Assembly (NCBI GenBank): GCA_024734495.1
Contig: JALMQS010000070.1
Location: 18,290,306 to 18,354,305 of the forward strand
From: Forficula auricularia
Taxonomy: Eukaryota; Arthropoda; Insecta; Dermaptera; Forficulidae
Direction of reading: 5' to 3'
DNA: 64,000 bases
The notes beneath the pieces were generated by a model. That model searched no databases. It saw only the letters and a program-made list of their open reading frames with translations, and was not told the DNA's origin. Below, piece after piece: positions 43,691 to 54,122 of this stretch. How positions within the stretch are numbered: the stretch's first letter is position 1; every line of letters starts with the position of its first letter. The translations under genes were made by a program, and so were the position numbers.

Positions 43691-44019
43691 TACAATTATA
43701 TGAGCAATTTTTATATATAATATATATAGAAAACTACTCTAATGATTTCGATAAAAATCAGGCACTAGGGAGTTTATGCGTTCGACAAATTGATCTGTCA
43801 GGGTGACATTTTCAGTTTAATTTAATTGTTTTTTTTTTTTATTAATTCAACTAATAAATAACTGGTGGGTGTCTCAATACATGTTTATCATTAAATTATT
43901 TTTTTTTCAAATTTCTTCTATTAATTAATTGATTTTTTTAAATTATAAACCCACTAATAATTATTTACAAATAAAATTATTAAAATTAAGAAATTTCATC
44001 AATTAGATGTGATAGGATT
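43691..44019. other. Helitron-like left-end sequence
   Basis: Immediately after the hairpin end come ATATGAGCAATTTTTATATA and AACTACTCTAATGATTTCGA, the left-end type sequence of the same repeat family. This suggests a head-to-tail arrangement. The rest is AT-rich. Confidence 0.4.
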
Positions 44020-44420
44020 TTGGGGGAAAATATGGAATTGGAATAATTATCGGAAAAGAGGTTTTTTTTTATTTAATTAGTTTTTTCCTCTTATTAAAAA
44101 CAAGGACTAAAAAGAGGATCAAGGACAGTAGATGGTGGAGAAGTAATCTCCGGAGTCGAAGCTCAAATACAATGTATACATTAATTCATGTAAAATAATT
44201 GGGTTAATAAAATTTATAAATCAATTAGATGTGATCGAATAATTATCGGAAAAGAGGTTTTTTTTATTTAATTAGTTTTTTCCTCTTATTAAAAACAAGG
44301 ACTAAAAAGGGGATCAAGGACAGTCTATGGTGGAGAAGTAATCTCCGAAGTCGAAGCTCAAATACAATGTATGCATTAATTCATGTAAAATAATTGATTC
44401 AATAAATATTATTATTATTA
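44020..44420 (+). repeat. two satellite units with GATGGTGGAGAAGTAATCTC box
   Basis: Two close plus-strand copies of the 32171/41395 family, each with ATAATTATCGGAAAAGAGG, CTCTTATTAAAAACAAGGAC and GGAGAAGTAATCTCCG. Confidence 0.75.
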
Positions 44421-44690
44421 TCAATTAGATGTATTTTCTATCGAAAATGGAGTGGCAGAACAAACAGGCATCTGAAGGATAATGAAAACCACACATTTCG
44501 ATTAAAATAAATTATTAGAACGTAATTTTAATCGCTCCCTTCTTCAGGGTTTAAAATGGTCAACGACGGAACCTCCGTGTAGATTGAATTGTAATTACGT
44601 TCAAAACTTTGTCCACACTGGTATTTTTTTAATTATTATAGAATTTCTTTAGTAAATTTGATAGAACATGGGCTAATTGTCTAAAATGTT
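44421..44690. other. spacer with decayed hammerhead-like motif
   Basis: On the minus strand near 44560-44510, CCCTGAAGAAGGGAGCGATT is followed by TACGTTC. This is reminiscent of, but much poorer than, the hammerhead cores elsewhere. Confidence 0.3.
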
Positions 44691-44745
44691 ATAGTGGTCC
44701 CCAACTTTTTTGAGTTTAAAGGGGCGTGAGGGGGTCCATATAGTA
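44691..44745 (+). mobile_element. possible hAT terminal sequence
   Basis: TAGTGGTCCCCAACTTTTTT resembles the CAGTGGTTCCCAAC-type hAT ends, as at 63080. No partner end is found. Confidence 0.3.
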
Positions 44746-45739
44746 ATGGGTTCTGAATAGTTCCAAAAAATATGTGATATCCGGAAAAATATATGATATA
44801 CTTGAACATATTTTTTTTTTTTTTTGATCTATTTATTTAATATTTTACCCAGTAGCATATATTCCCAGTCAAATATTTATTTTTCTTGACCACGTCGATT
44901 TCCTGCCCATTTATTTTTTATTCCTTTACTAGGGCAACTTCTGGTCTAGCTTATTTATTTATCTGTTTTTTAAATTATTTATTTTTAAATAATTTAAAAA
45001 CAATTTCTTCAAACCCAGTGACATATTCTAACTATTTATTTATTGTTTTAATTATTTGATTATTTATTTATTCTTCCCAGTGTATTTATTTATTTATTTT
45101 TATTATTTGGACTACATGCGGTATTCCTTTTTTTATTATTATTATTTTTATTCTTGGTCGCATCATACTAAGGTTTCACACCGTTCTGCTGTGGCCACAC
45201 AACCGGATCCTGAGTGGGGGGATTGGAGGACTATAAGGGGAGATGTGGAGGCCCTTCAAAAAAAATAATAATTCGGTACCCTGGGTGATGTAGTTTCATA
45301 CAATAACTTAGAGGATCCTATTTCAGAAAAATCAGCAAGGACATCAATTTCAATTTTTTTTTTTTTTGAGAATCAGCCTTGATTATTGCCCTGGCTATAA
45401 GCCGTAAGCCGGAAAGTCGAACGGGGAACAGAGTTCCTCTCTATAGAAGTCATAGGGAAAAATGAATTTTCTACGTCTTTCCATTCTTGAGTTAGTGTTG
45501 GTATTTGGAATTCAGACAGCTAAATAGAACACAACAATACACAGATAGATGAATTCGATATTAGGGCCGCCCGGTCGCAAGGTTTGCCTGCATCAGGGCG
45601 CTCCGAGTAATTTAAATTTGGGGATAGATTTTTCACTATTAATTTTAATACAACGATCAATTAAGTATGTTCTTTTTTAAATGACCTATACTTTATTGAT
45701 CCTCTGCTTGTCTAGATTTGTCGTCTGGTTTCCTTAACC
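44746..45739. other. AT-rich low-complexity stretch and spacer
   Basis: 44820-45160 is rich in TTATTTATTT strings. 45170-45700 is more complex and includes a GC-richer patch (45560-45610), with no recognised exon. Confidence 0.4.
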
Positions 45740-46381
45740 ATTGGATGCTCAAAAATGTCTCCATCCAAGAAGAAACAACTCATCCAATCAAACCCCCACA
45801 ACTTCTCACCATTTACAAGTCCCAAATCCACCCCTGTCTCGAATACGGCTCTCATCTGTGGAGAGGAGCCTCAAAATATTCTCTGCTACCCTTGATGCAA
45901 TACAGAAACGAGCCGTCAGGCTAATTGACGATTCTACCCTCACTGACTCCCTCGACTCGCTGGCTCATCGAAGAGATGTCTCTGCCCTTTCCCTTTTCTA
46001 TAGATACTATCACGGCAGGTGCTCTGATGAGATAAAATCAATAATTCTCCCCAAAGCATGCTTTTGCACGTAGCACGCGTTTTGCCGACTCCCAACACTC
46101 TTTCGCGGTCAAATTGGAAAAGTGCCGGACCACTTCATTCGCGAATACATATATCCCCATGACTTCAAGGAACTGGAACTCTCTCCCAGCCTCTATCTTT
46201 CCCAGCACCTATGATCTTCAAACCTTCAAAACCAGGGTGCATAGACACCTACGTCTACACCCTCTCACTTAATCAACTTTCCCCTTCTCTTCGGTAATGC
46301 AAGGGTCTTTCGAGATCCATAGGGGCTACATCTTTACTGGTGCACCCCTTCTTGCATTCGATTGCATTTAAAAAAAAAAAA
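45740..46381 (+). pseudogene. 5'-truncated jockey/CR1-like LINE with poly(A)
   Basis: Plus-strand copy of the element at 14729-15660. It is readable from PPQLLTIYKSQIHPCLEYGS, with a frameshift, into LDAIQKRAVRLIDDSTLTDS and SLAHRRDVSALSLFYRYYHG. It continues to ARFADSQHSFAVKLEKCRTT-type sequence in another frame. The 3' UTR ends in a poly(A) run at about 46371-46381. No RT catalytic box remains. Confidence 0.78.
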
Positions 46382-48420
46382 AATGAGATCCGCATCGGAA
46401 TTATACACTACTACTGGATTCCAATATCCATGTTACATATCTCAAGGAAGAAAGCTCGTAGAAAGTTTGTTGAAATGCTTGTAAGGCAGAAGTGTTTAAA
46501 TTTTGAACATATTATCTTCAGAACTTGCGGATGAATAATGTCAAAAATGTGATTATTTGGGGAACTCTTGCATGGCTAAAGCCGAGGAGTGAACCACGAC
46601 CTAATATCGTGTACACCTACTTCCACTTCCACTTTCATTTCCAAATAGAAGACAATAGATTAAGAAATAATTCCAAAGAGATGTACACCTAATTCCAATC
46701 TCGGTTCAGCCCTTGGCTAAAGCTAATGAGCTAAATTTTGACATAAAAGTTTGCTATGGGGTTAGGGAGGGTATGTGGTTGGAGGGGTCTGGAAATTAGT
46801 TTGGTAAGGGGACGTTTAAGGGGAATATTCCTGAGTGTGAGAATACTAACCTTTATAGACGTGGAGGTGATGGTGTAACTCAGTGTATCTCGTTGTACTA
46901 GTTTGATAAACTACTGAATTTACTCTTATGTTCAAATTTTACGTTACTGAAGTTAATCTGATACAATGAATTAAAAAAAATATAAAAAAAATAATTTTTA
47001 AATAGGCAAAAATAAAATAACAATACTTAAATGAATTCTAGCTGCAAAGGAGAATGGGGAAATTTTCTTAACAGTGAAAGATAATCAAGAATTCAATTTA
47101 TAGTATATAATTTATTGAGGTCCTTGGTGAATTTAACAGTCAGAAAGAATTAAATGATTGGATGGCTTTAAAGGGTGAACGGAGATCGTTCAAAGAAATT
47201 ATGATTGATTACGTTTGCTCTTGAAGTGTGCCGACTGGTTCAATTACTTCAACAGCGCTAGCTGTGCCGCACTCCCTCTCGCTCAGGTTCCGTAGACTGC
47301 CACGTCGAAGAGTGTGTAACGGGCCTGGAGTCTCGCCTTTTTGATCAGCTTCCGTGGTGTCTTCACGAGAGCCGGACAGGTATTCTTGTCCGTGCTATCC
47401 AATTAGCTATCGTGCTAATGATAGAAGTACCAATGGAGGGGCTCGCAAGTGGATGAATGAGAATGCCCGTAAAAACGACTCCAGGAAGAAGAAATATACT
47501 CGTGAGATCGAGTAATAGAGAGTGGAGAATATAATGTAAAGAAGATAGAGTAATAGCGCTGGATGATGTAATAGAATAATATAGGTAGAGGTATAATATA
47601 TAGAGATGTAAAGGTAAGAGCTGGATAAAATAATAGAGAGTGTAAAAGAAGAAGTCGTCCCTCTATTTCTCCGTGTTGATCCTTTTATGCATTTCATACT
47701 ATTCTCCGTTTTCTATCCCTTCTACGGTACATCGCCAATCATAATATTCTATTTTGTTAAATGAGGGTGTTTGGACCCTGGCTAATCTCATTCCCCTGAC
47801 TATATTCAGAACTGGGCCTTAAAGCTCATATACCACGAATGACTTTAGATAATCCCGGCTTAAGCCAACTTCTCTTTAAATATGAAAAATAAACTAATTT
47901 TTACGAAATCTATTCTATATTTGGCTTGACTGGTTAATCTCTTTCCTATTTTTAAGTTATTAAATTAATAATTTTTGAAAAAGTTCAGGTTTAAGATTTT
48001 TTAACTCTACTATGCATAAAAAAAACATACCTCTAAATTTGATTCTTTGTTCAACAATGTGCGAAAATGGGTTGTTACCATTTTAAGTTTGTATTAATTA
48101 TATATCTACATTACACAAGTTTCAGCCTTCCTTTTAGTACAAACCGTTCACTGACAAAAAAATAATTTCTGAATTCTCAGGGGAGTCGGTCGGTATTGAA
48201 TTTTTAAAAAAGTTTTATTATCACTATTTATTTCGAAAATTTTAGAACGTGGAGAAAAATTATTTTTAAACATGATTTTGTTTCTGTCTGTCTCTGTGGA
48301 ATTAGATAACGCGAGGATAGAAACTCGTCGAAAGTTCGTCCTGGTGCCATACTATTGATTGTTTGTTGGGGGGGGGGGGGTGAAAAACTGCTTTTTAGCT
48401 TCAGATTTTAAAGATTAAAA
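46382..48420. other. stretch without recognised genes
   Basis: No exon or RNA gene is defensible. A GC-richer block at 47220-47480, CGAAGAGTGTGTAACGGGCC among others, could be part of an LTR or host sequence, but I found no second copy. A G run lies at 48367-48380. Confidence 0.35.
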
Positions 48421-48977
48421 AGCTGACGTGTTCTGATGTGGCCATCCACTTGACTTTGCCATACAACCTGGCCCCTCACTTATATTTAATATTTAATAAA
48501 ATTATTTATAATCATGTAGGGGAGATTTAGACTTTTGGGGGCCCACTGATTATGTATACAAAATTTGGTTGAGTTTGCTCAAATGGCCTAGATTTTTTAT
48601 TTTTAACCCCCCCTCAATCCCCGTTAATTTTGGGTCGATATGGACCAAAATCTAATCAGCTTTTAATTCAATGCACCAAAACTACGTGTGAAATTTGGTT
48701 TCGATATTCACACTAGTTTTTGAGCTAGCTCGTCCAAAATATGTGGTAACGCACAGACTAACAGACATTTTGACAAAACAATTATGATCTCAAAAAATAT
48801 AATTTTTTCGAGGTTCCCTTATTAGGGCTTTTTTGTAGACCGAAATGCCCTGGTTTTGTTGAATTTTTTTAATCAAAATAGTTTCAGGAGTTTTTGAGAT
48901 ATTTCGAAAAGAAAAAAAAATCACTTTTTTCATGCACGATTACAATACTTGACCAGACCCTGTATGGTAAAGTAAAA
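48421..48977 (-). mobile_element. foldback family 2 copy, short form
   Basis: Minus-strand copy of 38519-40002 with a single array unit (48530-48600). It begins AAGCTGACGTGTTCTGATGT (its right end), and its left end is near 48977. ACTTTGCCATAC and GTATGGTAAAGT mark the inverted ends. Confidence 0.7.
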
Positions 48978-49157
48978 ATGCAAAAAATCAAGGAGAAAAT
49001 TGAACTGTCCATATACAAAACGTTGGCAAAAAAATATATTAAATTTTATCTCAATATTGCGGCCAAACCACAACAAAAATCCAGTATCTCCCAATAGATA
49101 ACCCTGTGAGTAACAATTATCATAATATGTTATAATATAAATTTTTATAATTTTTCT
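48978..49157. other. AT-rich spacer
   Basis: Nothing recognised. Confidence 0.4.
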
Positions 49158-49582
49158 AACTAATATAACAAAGAATAATTGCTATATCAATGAGAATTGT
49201 TTTTGACAGCGCTTATTTGAAAAAGATATTTATCGCGATTACGCTATTGGAGTCTGCGGAGTCTTAAGTCTGGGCCAAGAGAGAAAATATGTGATCCATT
49301 TAGCTACAATCCAATGTCATTTCGCGTATAGCCCGCTAGACATTCGGGTGGATCACCAAGTGAATTTGAAATCTCAGATGTTATATATTCAATCTCCCAG
49401 TCCAGAGCGCTCGGTCTATTAGCATGTATGTTAGATGCTTTCCATAAATTAATCGAATGTTTTCTCACATTTGATTCAATCGCGAATCAAATGTAAGTAG
49501 TCTCGCGATAAATATTTTTTTCAAATAAGCTCGGTCAAAAACAATTCTCATCGATATAGCAATTATTCTTTGTTATATTACA
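49158..49582. mobile_element. foldback element with internal filler
   Basis: Arms TATAACAAAGAATAATTGCT / ATATCAATGAGAATTGTTTT and their complements at about 49505-49582 match the family at 35137 and 36812. The centre (49270-49470) is unrelated sequence with GGTGGATCACCAAGTG. A near-palindrome CATTTGATTCAATCGCGAAT follows at about 49471. Confidence 0.6.
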
Positions 49583-49583
49583 G

Positions 49584-50505
49584 GGGTGGCCACTAACCTT
49601 AGCATTGGGAGCCGCAAATTTATAAAACTGTTTCAAAACGAGCCACATTGTTTTAGAGATTAATTAATGGTTTATTAAAAAAAAAACACATTTTTTTATT
49701 TTATAAAATATAAATGAATTAACATATATTTTTTTCTCTACTTACTTATAACATTACAAAAATAATTTTTGTATTACTTTTTTTTTAAATTAAATTATTA
49801 TACAGGGCGTGGCATAAAGGCCTACCATATTTTGAAGAGGTATAAAAAAAAATGAAAAATTTAACTAGAAAAAACTAAATTTATTTTTGAAAAGAAAATA
49901 AATAAAATTTTTATTAAATGTATTTTTAAAATTATCAGATAAAAAGTGAAGGGAGGAAGTCAAAATGAAAATTCTAGCCCCTTTGATCAAAACTCAACCA
50001 AATTTTGTATACATACTATGATCGAAAGGGCTAGAATTTTCATTTTTTACCCTCTCCCCCATTTAGGGTGGTTAGTTTTTGCATTTTTAGCCCTCTGGAT
50101 ATACAAAATTTTGTTTGATTTTGGTTGAAAGGGATAGAATTTTCATTTTTTACCATCCCCCGTTTTGGGTGGTTAGTTTTTGCTTTTCTGGCCTTCTGGG
50201 GGTCCACAGAATATGTATACATAATTTGGTTGAATTTGGTCGAAAGGGCTAGAATTTTCATTTTTGACCCCCCCCCCTGTGTCTGATAATGTTTAAAATA
50301 CATTAAAAAAATTATTTTATGTTCTTTTCAAAAATATATTCAGTTTTTTCTTAGTTATATTTTTTCATTTTTTTTATAACTCTACAAAATGTGGTAGATC
50401 TTTATGCCACACCCTGTACTTTTTAAAATCAGTATTATTCAAAGAGGGTTCAAAAGCCGCACGAGATCGACTGAAGAGCCACATGCGGCTCGCGAGCCAC
50501 GTTGT
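49584..50505 (+). mobile_element. hAT-like element, interrupted
   Basis: Starts CAGGGGTGGCCACTAACC, with GAGCCGCAAATTT and GAGCCACATTG. It closes with GAAGAGCCACATGCGGCTCG and CGAGCCACG, the GGCTCGCGAGCC pattern frequent at hAT-type right ends. The last bases of the right end are missing or diverged. A TA-flanked MITE sits inside. Confidence 0.45.
49803..50416. mobile_element. TA-flanked MITE (ITm-type), 614 bp
   Basis: Terminal repeats CAGGGCGTGGCATAAAGGCC and, at the right, the complement of CAGGGTGTGGCATAAAGATC, with TA on both sides. Inside are diverged AACTCAACCAAATTTTGTAT units related to the array at 38930, two on the plus strand and others inverted (50060-50270). Nested in the hAT-like element. 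Confidence 0.7.
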
Positions 50506-50514
50506 TAAAATTAT

Positions 50515-50635
50515 TAAAATTTATTTAAGATCATTATTTCAAGTTAGAAATATATAAGTTCAAATATTATTTTCACTCAATATTTGACAAAAATTCCCTA
50601 CATTTGATTCGCGATTGAATCAAATGTGGAAAACA
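50515..50635 (-). repeat. dispersed repeat, GAATTTTTGTCAAATATT family
   Basis: Inverted copy of 36710-36830, ending with ACATTTGATTCGCGATTGAA. Confidence 0.6.
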
Positions 50636-50640
50636 TTCGA

Positions 50641-50870
50641 TTGTTATAATATAGTAACGTATGAAGAACCAAGTCAGACAGAGTCATTCGACACTCCGAG
50701 ATAGCTTCATCCAAGACGCAATAAAAACTCGAAATGAGACAACAAAGGCGCAGAAAAAGTCGCCAAAAGGCGCACAAAAAATAATAAACGCCGTCGTCGG
50801 GCATTGGATGTCAGCCCATTAACTGGTGACCCCGACACGACGCCGACGTGATGATGCATTAATAGCCCAC
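50641..50870 (+). repeat. possible LTR end followed by primer-binding-like site
   Basis: TGTTATAATATAGTAACG opens a GC-richer block with AATAAAAACTCG and AATAATAAACGCC. CCCATTAAC is then followed by TGGTGACCCCGAC at 50824-50836. TGGTGACCCCGAC immediately after an LTR is a common tRNA primer-binding site of insect Gypsy-type retrotransposons. No gag or pol follows, so this would be a remnant. Confidence 0.35.
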
Positions 50871-51054
50871 CTTAGTCGCAAACCGATTCGTTCCGGATTT
50901 AAAATAAAAATATGTTTAGGTACATCCATTTTATTTCATTCTGGTTACAAATAAAAATAAAAATATTTATCTGAATTTGAAATTAAAAATTATTTTTTAA
51001 CAAAAGAGAAAAATTTCCGAGCAGATGTACTTATTACACTGGTCGGCAAAAATT
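50871..51054. other. spacer
   Basis: Nothing recognised. Confidence 0.4.
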
Positions 51055-52042
51055 AAACAAAACCTTCTCCCAGTAAACCTAACAATAGATTCCAGTAGAG
51101 TTTTCTAAATTGATTATCATGGAATTTTTCGATTTTTTACAACAGGTCAGAGTTTTGAGATATTATCGATCAAAATGACGAAAAAGACCATTTTGACATT
51201 ATATTCGAGTCCCATTAGATATTAAACAGCAATATTTGAAAATATTTTATTGACGCAATAGAAAACAGCTTCCTCTTTGATTTTCAAATTTCCACTTGTT
51301 TGTAGCTCAATTAGAACTCGAGTTATCAGTAAAAAAACTAAAACTACATAATTATAAAGGATAATAAAGAGAGATAAAAACATAAGGTCTAAGTTTATTA
51401 GTTATAACTCGAGTTATAATTGTGCTTAAAAACAAATGATAATTTGAAAATCAAAGAGGAAGCTGTTTTCTATTACGGCAATAAAATATTTTGATTGCAA
51501 ATATTGCTGTTTAATATCTAATGGGACCAAGGGCGGATCCAGGAGGGGGCGGAGGGGCGACCGCCCCCCCCCCATATAGGCCAAAAAACGGCTGCCAAAT
51601 CGACAGGGAATTTATAACAATTTTTTTTTTAATGAACTTAAAATATGAGATGTGAAACTTATAAAAAATTAAAAAAATTAAAAAACATTTATTTTTTAAA
51701 AATTTTAAAATTGAAAATAAAATTCTATATATGTGTCGTCTCTGACCCTCTGACCCCCCGCTTGGACAATTCGATCGCGACACACTTTCGAGATAAAAAG
51801 TAGATCTTATATACATCGGGCACCTTATATACATTCTCCCCCCCCCCCCATAAAAAATTCCTGGAGTCGCACTTGAATGGGACTCGAAAATAAGGTCAAA
51901 ATGGCCTTTTTCGTCATTTTGACCGATAGTATCTCGAAACTTCTGACCTGTTGTAAAAAATCGGGAATTTGAATTATAATCAGCGTAGAAAACTCTACTG
52001 GAATTCGTTGTTAGGTTTATGGCAAGAAATGTTTGTTTAATA
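51055..52042. mobile_element. large foldback element, arms about 300-450 bp
   Basis: Left arm (ATTAAACAAAACC ... GACCATTTTGACATT ... CAAAGAGGAAGCTGTTTTC) and right arm are complementary. The turn is near 51340-51370 for the inner pair (TCTAATTGAGCTACAAACAA type) and the outer pair continues to 52042. The right arm is split by a hAT MITE (51528-51875). No protein is encoded. Confidence 0.7.
51528..51875. mobile_element. hAT MITE, 348 bp, 8-bp TSD with internal empty site
   Basis: Ends CAAGGGCGGATCCAGGAG and, at the right, the complement of CAAGTGCGACTCCAGGAA. The 8-bp duplication AATGGGAC flanks it (51520-51527 and 51876-51883). The opposite arm of the host foldback has the uninterrupted complement GTCCCATT at 51209-51216, so the insertion point is confirmed within the same element. 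Confidence 0.85.
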
Positions 52043-52332
52043 TTGTTATTAAACGTTCAAAGATTGGTTTGATAAAGAACACTAATAACTTAGGTAGCTG
52101 AATCATGGGAGTATAAATTTCCGGAAAATGTAAATTTGGAGCACATGGAACTATGCTGTAACAAATTCAAATTTTTAACTTCCTAGTTTTCTAATTTCCC
52201 CACGTAAATTCACAATTTTTGAGTTAACGTGACAACAGAAAAACAGACAAACAAATGGCTTTATGGTTATTCAAAATAATATAATATTTCTTTCCCAGAA
52301 CATACTCTATAAAAAATAATTTTTAAGAATAA
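52043..52332. other. spacer
   Basis: No gene or repeat recognised. Confidence 0.4.
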
Positions 52333-52685
52333 AATAAAACCGACTTCAAAAAAATTAAATGCAACAAATATAATCCACTAAAAGGTATAAAATAATTATT
52401 ATTTTATTTAGTTACAACTAAACGACGAAATTTTAACATGAAATTACGTTTTGAAGTCGGTGCCAAACATATACCTTTTATGAATCTCACTCGACGGATC
52501 TTACTTAGTACGTTTGGTGGGTATGCTCGCTTATAGGTATAGTTTGTTTGGCACCGACTTCAAAAAGTATTTTCATGTTAATATTTCGTCGTTTAGTTGT
52601 AACTAAATAAGCTAATAATTATTTTATACCTTTTAGTGTATTTTATTTGTTGCATTAAATTTTTTGATGTCGGTTTTATTTTTTC
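52333..52685. mobile_element. foldback element with AAACCGACTTCAAAA ends
   Basis: Left AAAACCGACTTCAAAAAAAT through CGTTTTGAAGTCGGTGCCAA and the right side are complementary. The centre is near 52495-52510 (CTCGACGGATCTTACTTAG). GAAGTCGGT also appears at 53019. It is a motif I recall from many arthropod genomes. Confidence 0.75.
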
Positions 52686-53025
52686 TTAAAAATTATTTTT
52701 ATTTTTCTCTTTTTAGTGAGGTTATTAATAGTGATGATATCATCCGAACTTGACCAAATTAATATGCCACCATCCCTAAGATACCCACTTTCCAATAAAA
52801 AAAGAATCATCAAAATCGGTTGATAAACAAAGAAGTTAGTCCTGAACAAACCTAACAAAAAATGATCTAATACCAATGAAAAAAATACGGGACCAATCGG
52901 AAGCGTAGACTGAACCAAATGCAAAAAAAATTCAAAATCGGTTCACAATTGGCGGAGATATGAGGTAACATAGGCACAAAAAAAATCAGTCGAATAGAGA
53001 ACCTCCTCCTTTTTTGAAGTCGGTT
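52686..53025 (-). repeat. repeat tail ending GAAGTCGGTT
   Basis: Minus-strand AACCGACTTCAAAAAAGGAG, GGAGGTTCTCTATTCGACTG and ATGTTACCTCATATCTCCG. I recall this as a widespread arthropod repeat but cannot name its class. Short minus-strand frames here are not credible genes. Confidence 0.5.
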
Positions 53026-53488
53026 AAAAATGTACGTCTTTTTTAACGGTATAAGCCTTAACAAATTGCCTACACTGAAAAAACAATTTCTTTATAATAA
53101 ATATATTGATCGAGTTGAGCATTTTTAATGAGCTCTTATTTATTCCAAAGATATTTTATTAATAATCAAGATATATCGAAATCATTCCAAATATGACCAA
53201 ATTTTTAGGTATTTAATCCAAATATATTATATAATTGAGTGATCTATTTTATTCTATTAGATATCTCTTAATATCAAATGAATGTCTTGTTTACTTCTAG
53301 TGAAATCTCTTATTATATCAAAACAAATGTTTTATTATAATAAAACGACTTAGATTTTCTGCAAATAGTGATATCTTAATAATTAAGATATTTTTAAAAA
53401 AAATTAACAAAAATTTTGTTTACATTATTAATTGTTTTTTTCGTTTCAATTTTAAAACCCACTATAAGATTATAAGAAATATTCCTAT
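53026..53488. other. AT-rich spacer
   Basis: Nothing recognised; the end carries ATTTTAAAACCCACTATAAG, a segment that recurs beside the Helitron-like repeats. Confidence 0.4.
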
Positions 53489-53541
53489 TAGCACAATGTT
53501 TCAAACTATATAGTAACTATATTGTTTGAAACATTGTGCTA
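53489..53541. repeat. perfect 18-bp hairpin
   Basis: TAGCACAATGTTTCAAAC (53489-53506) and its complement (53524-53541) flank a 17-nt loop that is itself partly self-complementary (TATATAGTAACTATATT). No target duplication is obvious. Confidence 0.7.
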
Positions 53542-53618
53542 CTAAGGTTAATATATATTAAAATTGAAGGAGACAATAAAAGAGTATGTCTTCTGCTGGA
53601 ATTATAAATTTTATTTAT

Positions 53619-53672
53619 TTATAACGAGACTATAGTTTCGAGGGCTTTGCCCTCTTCATCAGTCTATTACAA
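53619..53672 (-). ncRNA. hammerhead ribozyme, type I, minus strand
   Basis: Reading the minus strand: stem I 5' side TTGTAAT-A-GA; core CTGATGA; extra A; stem II GAGGGC-AAA-GCCCTC; GAAA; stem III AC with TATA loop and GT; cleavage after GTC; stem I 3' side TC-GTTATAA. Every catalytic-core residue is present. The extra A after CTGATGA occurs in a natural viroid hammerhead as I recall it. The sequence is identical over its 54 nt to the plus-strand copy. Confidence 0.82.
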
Positions 53673-53961
53673 TGTATTCACAGGAATTTAAAAAAAAAAA
53701 AATGTATTTTCGAATCGTTAGAAATTTTAAAATCATACGATAATTCACCAAAAAAATTCTTAAATCGGAAAATAGAAATTCTCGAAAGCTTTATTTTAAA
53801 AATAGCCGCTAAAATATAAACTTCACGAACGCCACCTACAGCCAAAATAATAAAACAAGTATAAATTTCAATTCTTGACTTGCGCACCCTGTATAATTTC
53901 GTAACTCTAACCACATGAAAGATGTTAACCTTTCATTCATAAATTAATTTCTGTGAATACA

Positions 53962-54015
53962 TTGTAATAGACTGATGAAGAGGGCAAAGCCCTCGAAACT
54001 ATAGTCTCGTTATAA
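53962..54015 (+). ncRNA. hammerhead ribozyme, type I, plus strand
   Basis: Stem I pairs 53962-53968 with 54009-54015 (7 pairs including two G-U) and GA (53970-53971) with TC (54007-54008), with A53969 bulged. The core CTGATGA is at 53972-53978. Stem II is 53980-53985 with 53989-53994. GAAA is at 53995-53998. Stem III is A-U and C-G closing a TATA loop. Predicted self-cleavage is after C54006. Confidence 0.83.
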
Positions 54016-54122
54016 ATAAATAAAATTTATAATTCCAGCAGAAGACACACTCTTTATTGTCTCCTTCAATATATAAAAATTCTGCTACTCTCGGCAAAAA
54101 CTTTCAATTTTATATTAAAATT

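Larger units (their letters stand above)
53566..54110. mobile_element. retroelement with two inverted hammerhead ribozymes, 12-bp TSD
   Basis: Flanked by TATATTAAAATT at 53554-53565 and 54111-54122. It begins GAAGGAGACAATAAA. Two arms of about 125 bp (53566-53690 and about 53935-54070) are inverted copies. Each carries a hammerhead whose sense strand points outward, away from the element's centre. The centre (53691-53934) is non-coding; short frames there are not credible. After the right arm comes a single-copy tail with CTGCTACTCTCGGCAAAAAC. The copy at 63231-63531 has the same two ends with a shorter centre. Type I hammerheads with very short stem III are known from Penelope-like elements and animal retrozymes; membership here is inferred. 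Confidence 0.8.

Noticed and set aside
47407..47697. 96-codon minus-strand frame
   Set aside because: It is a low-complexity product of (GA)-rich and TA-rich sequence, without domain or homology.
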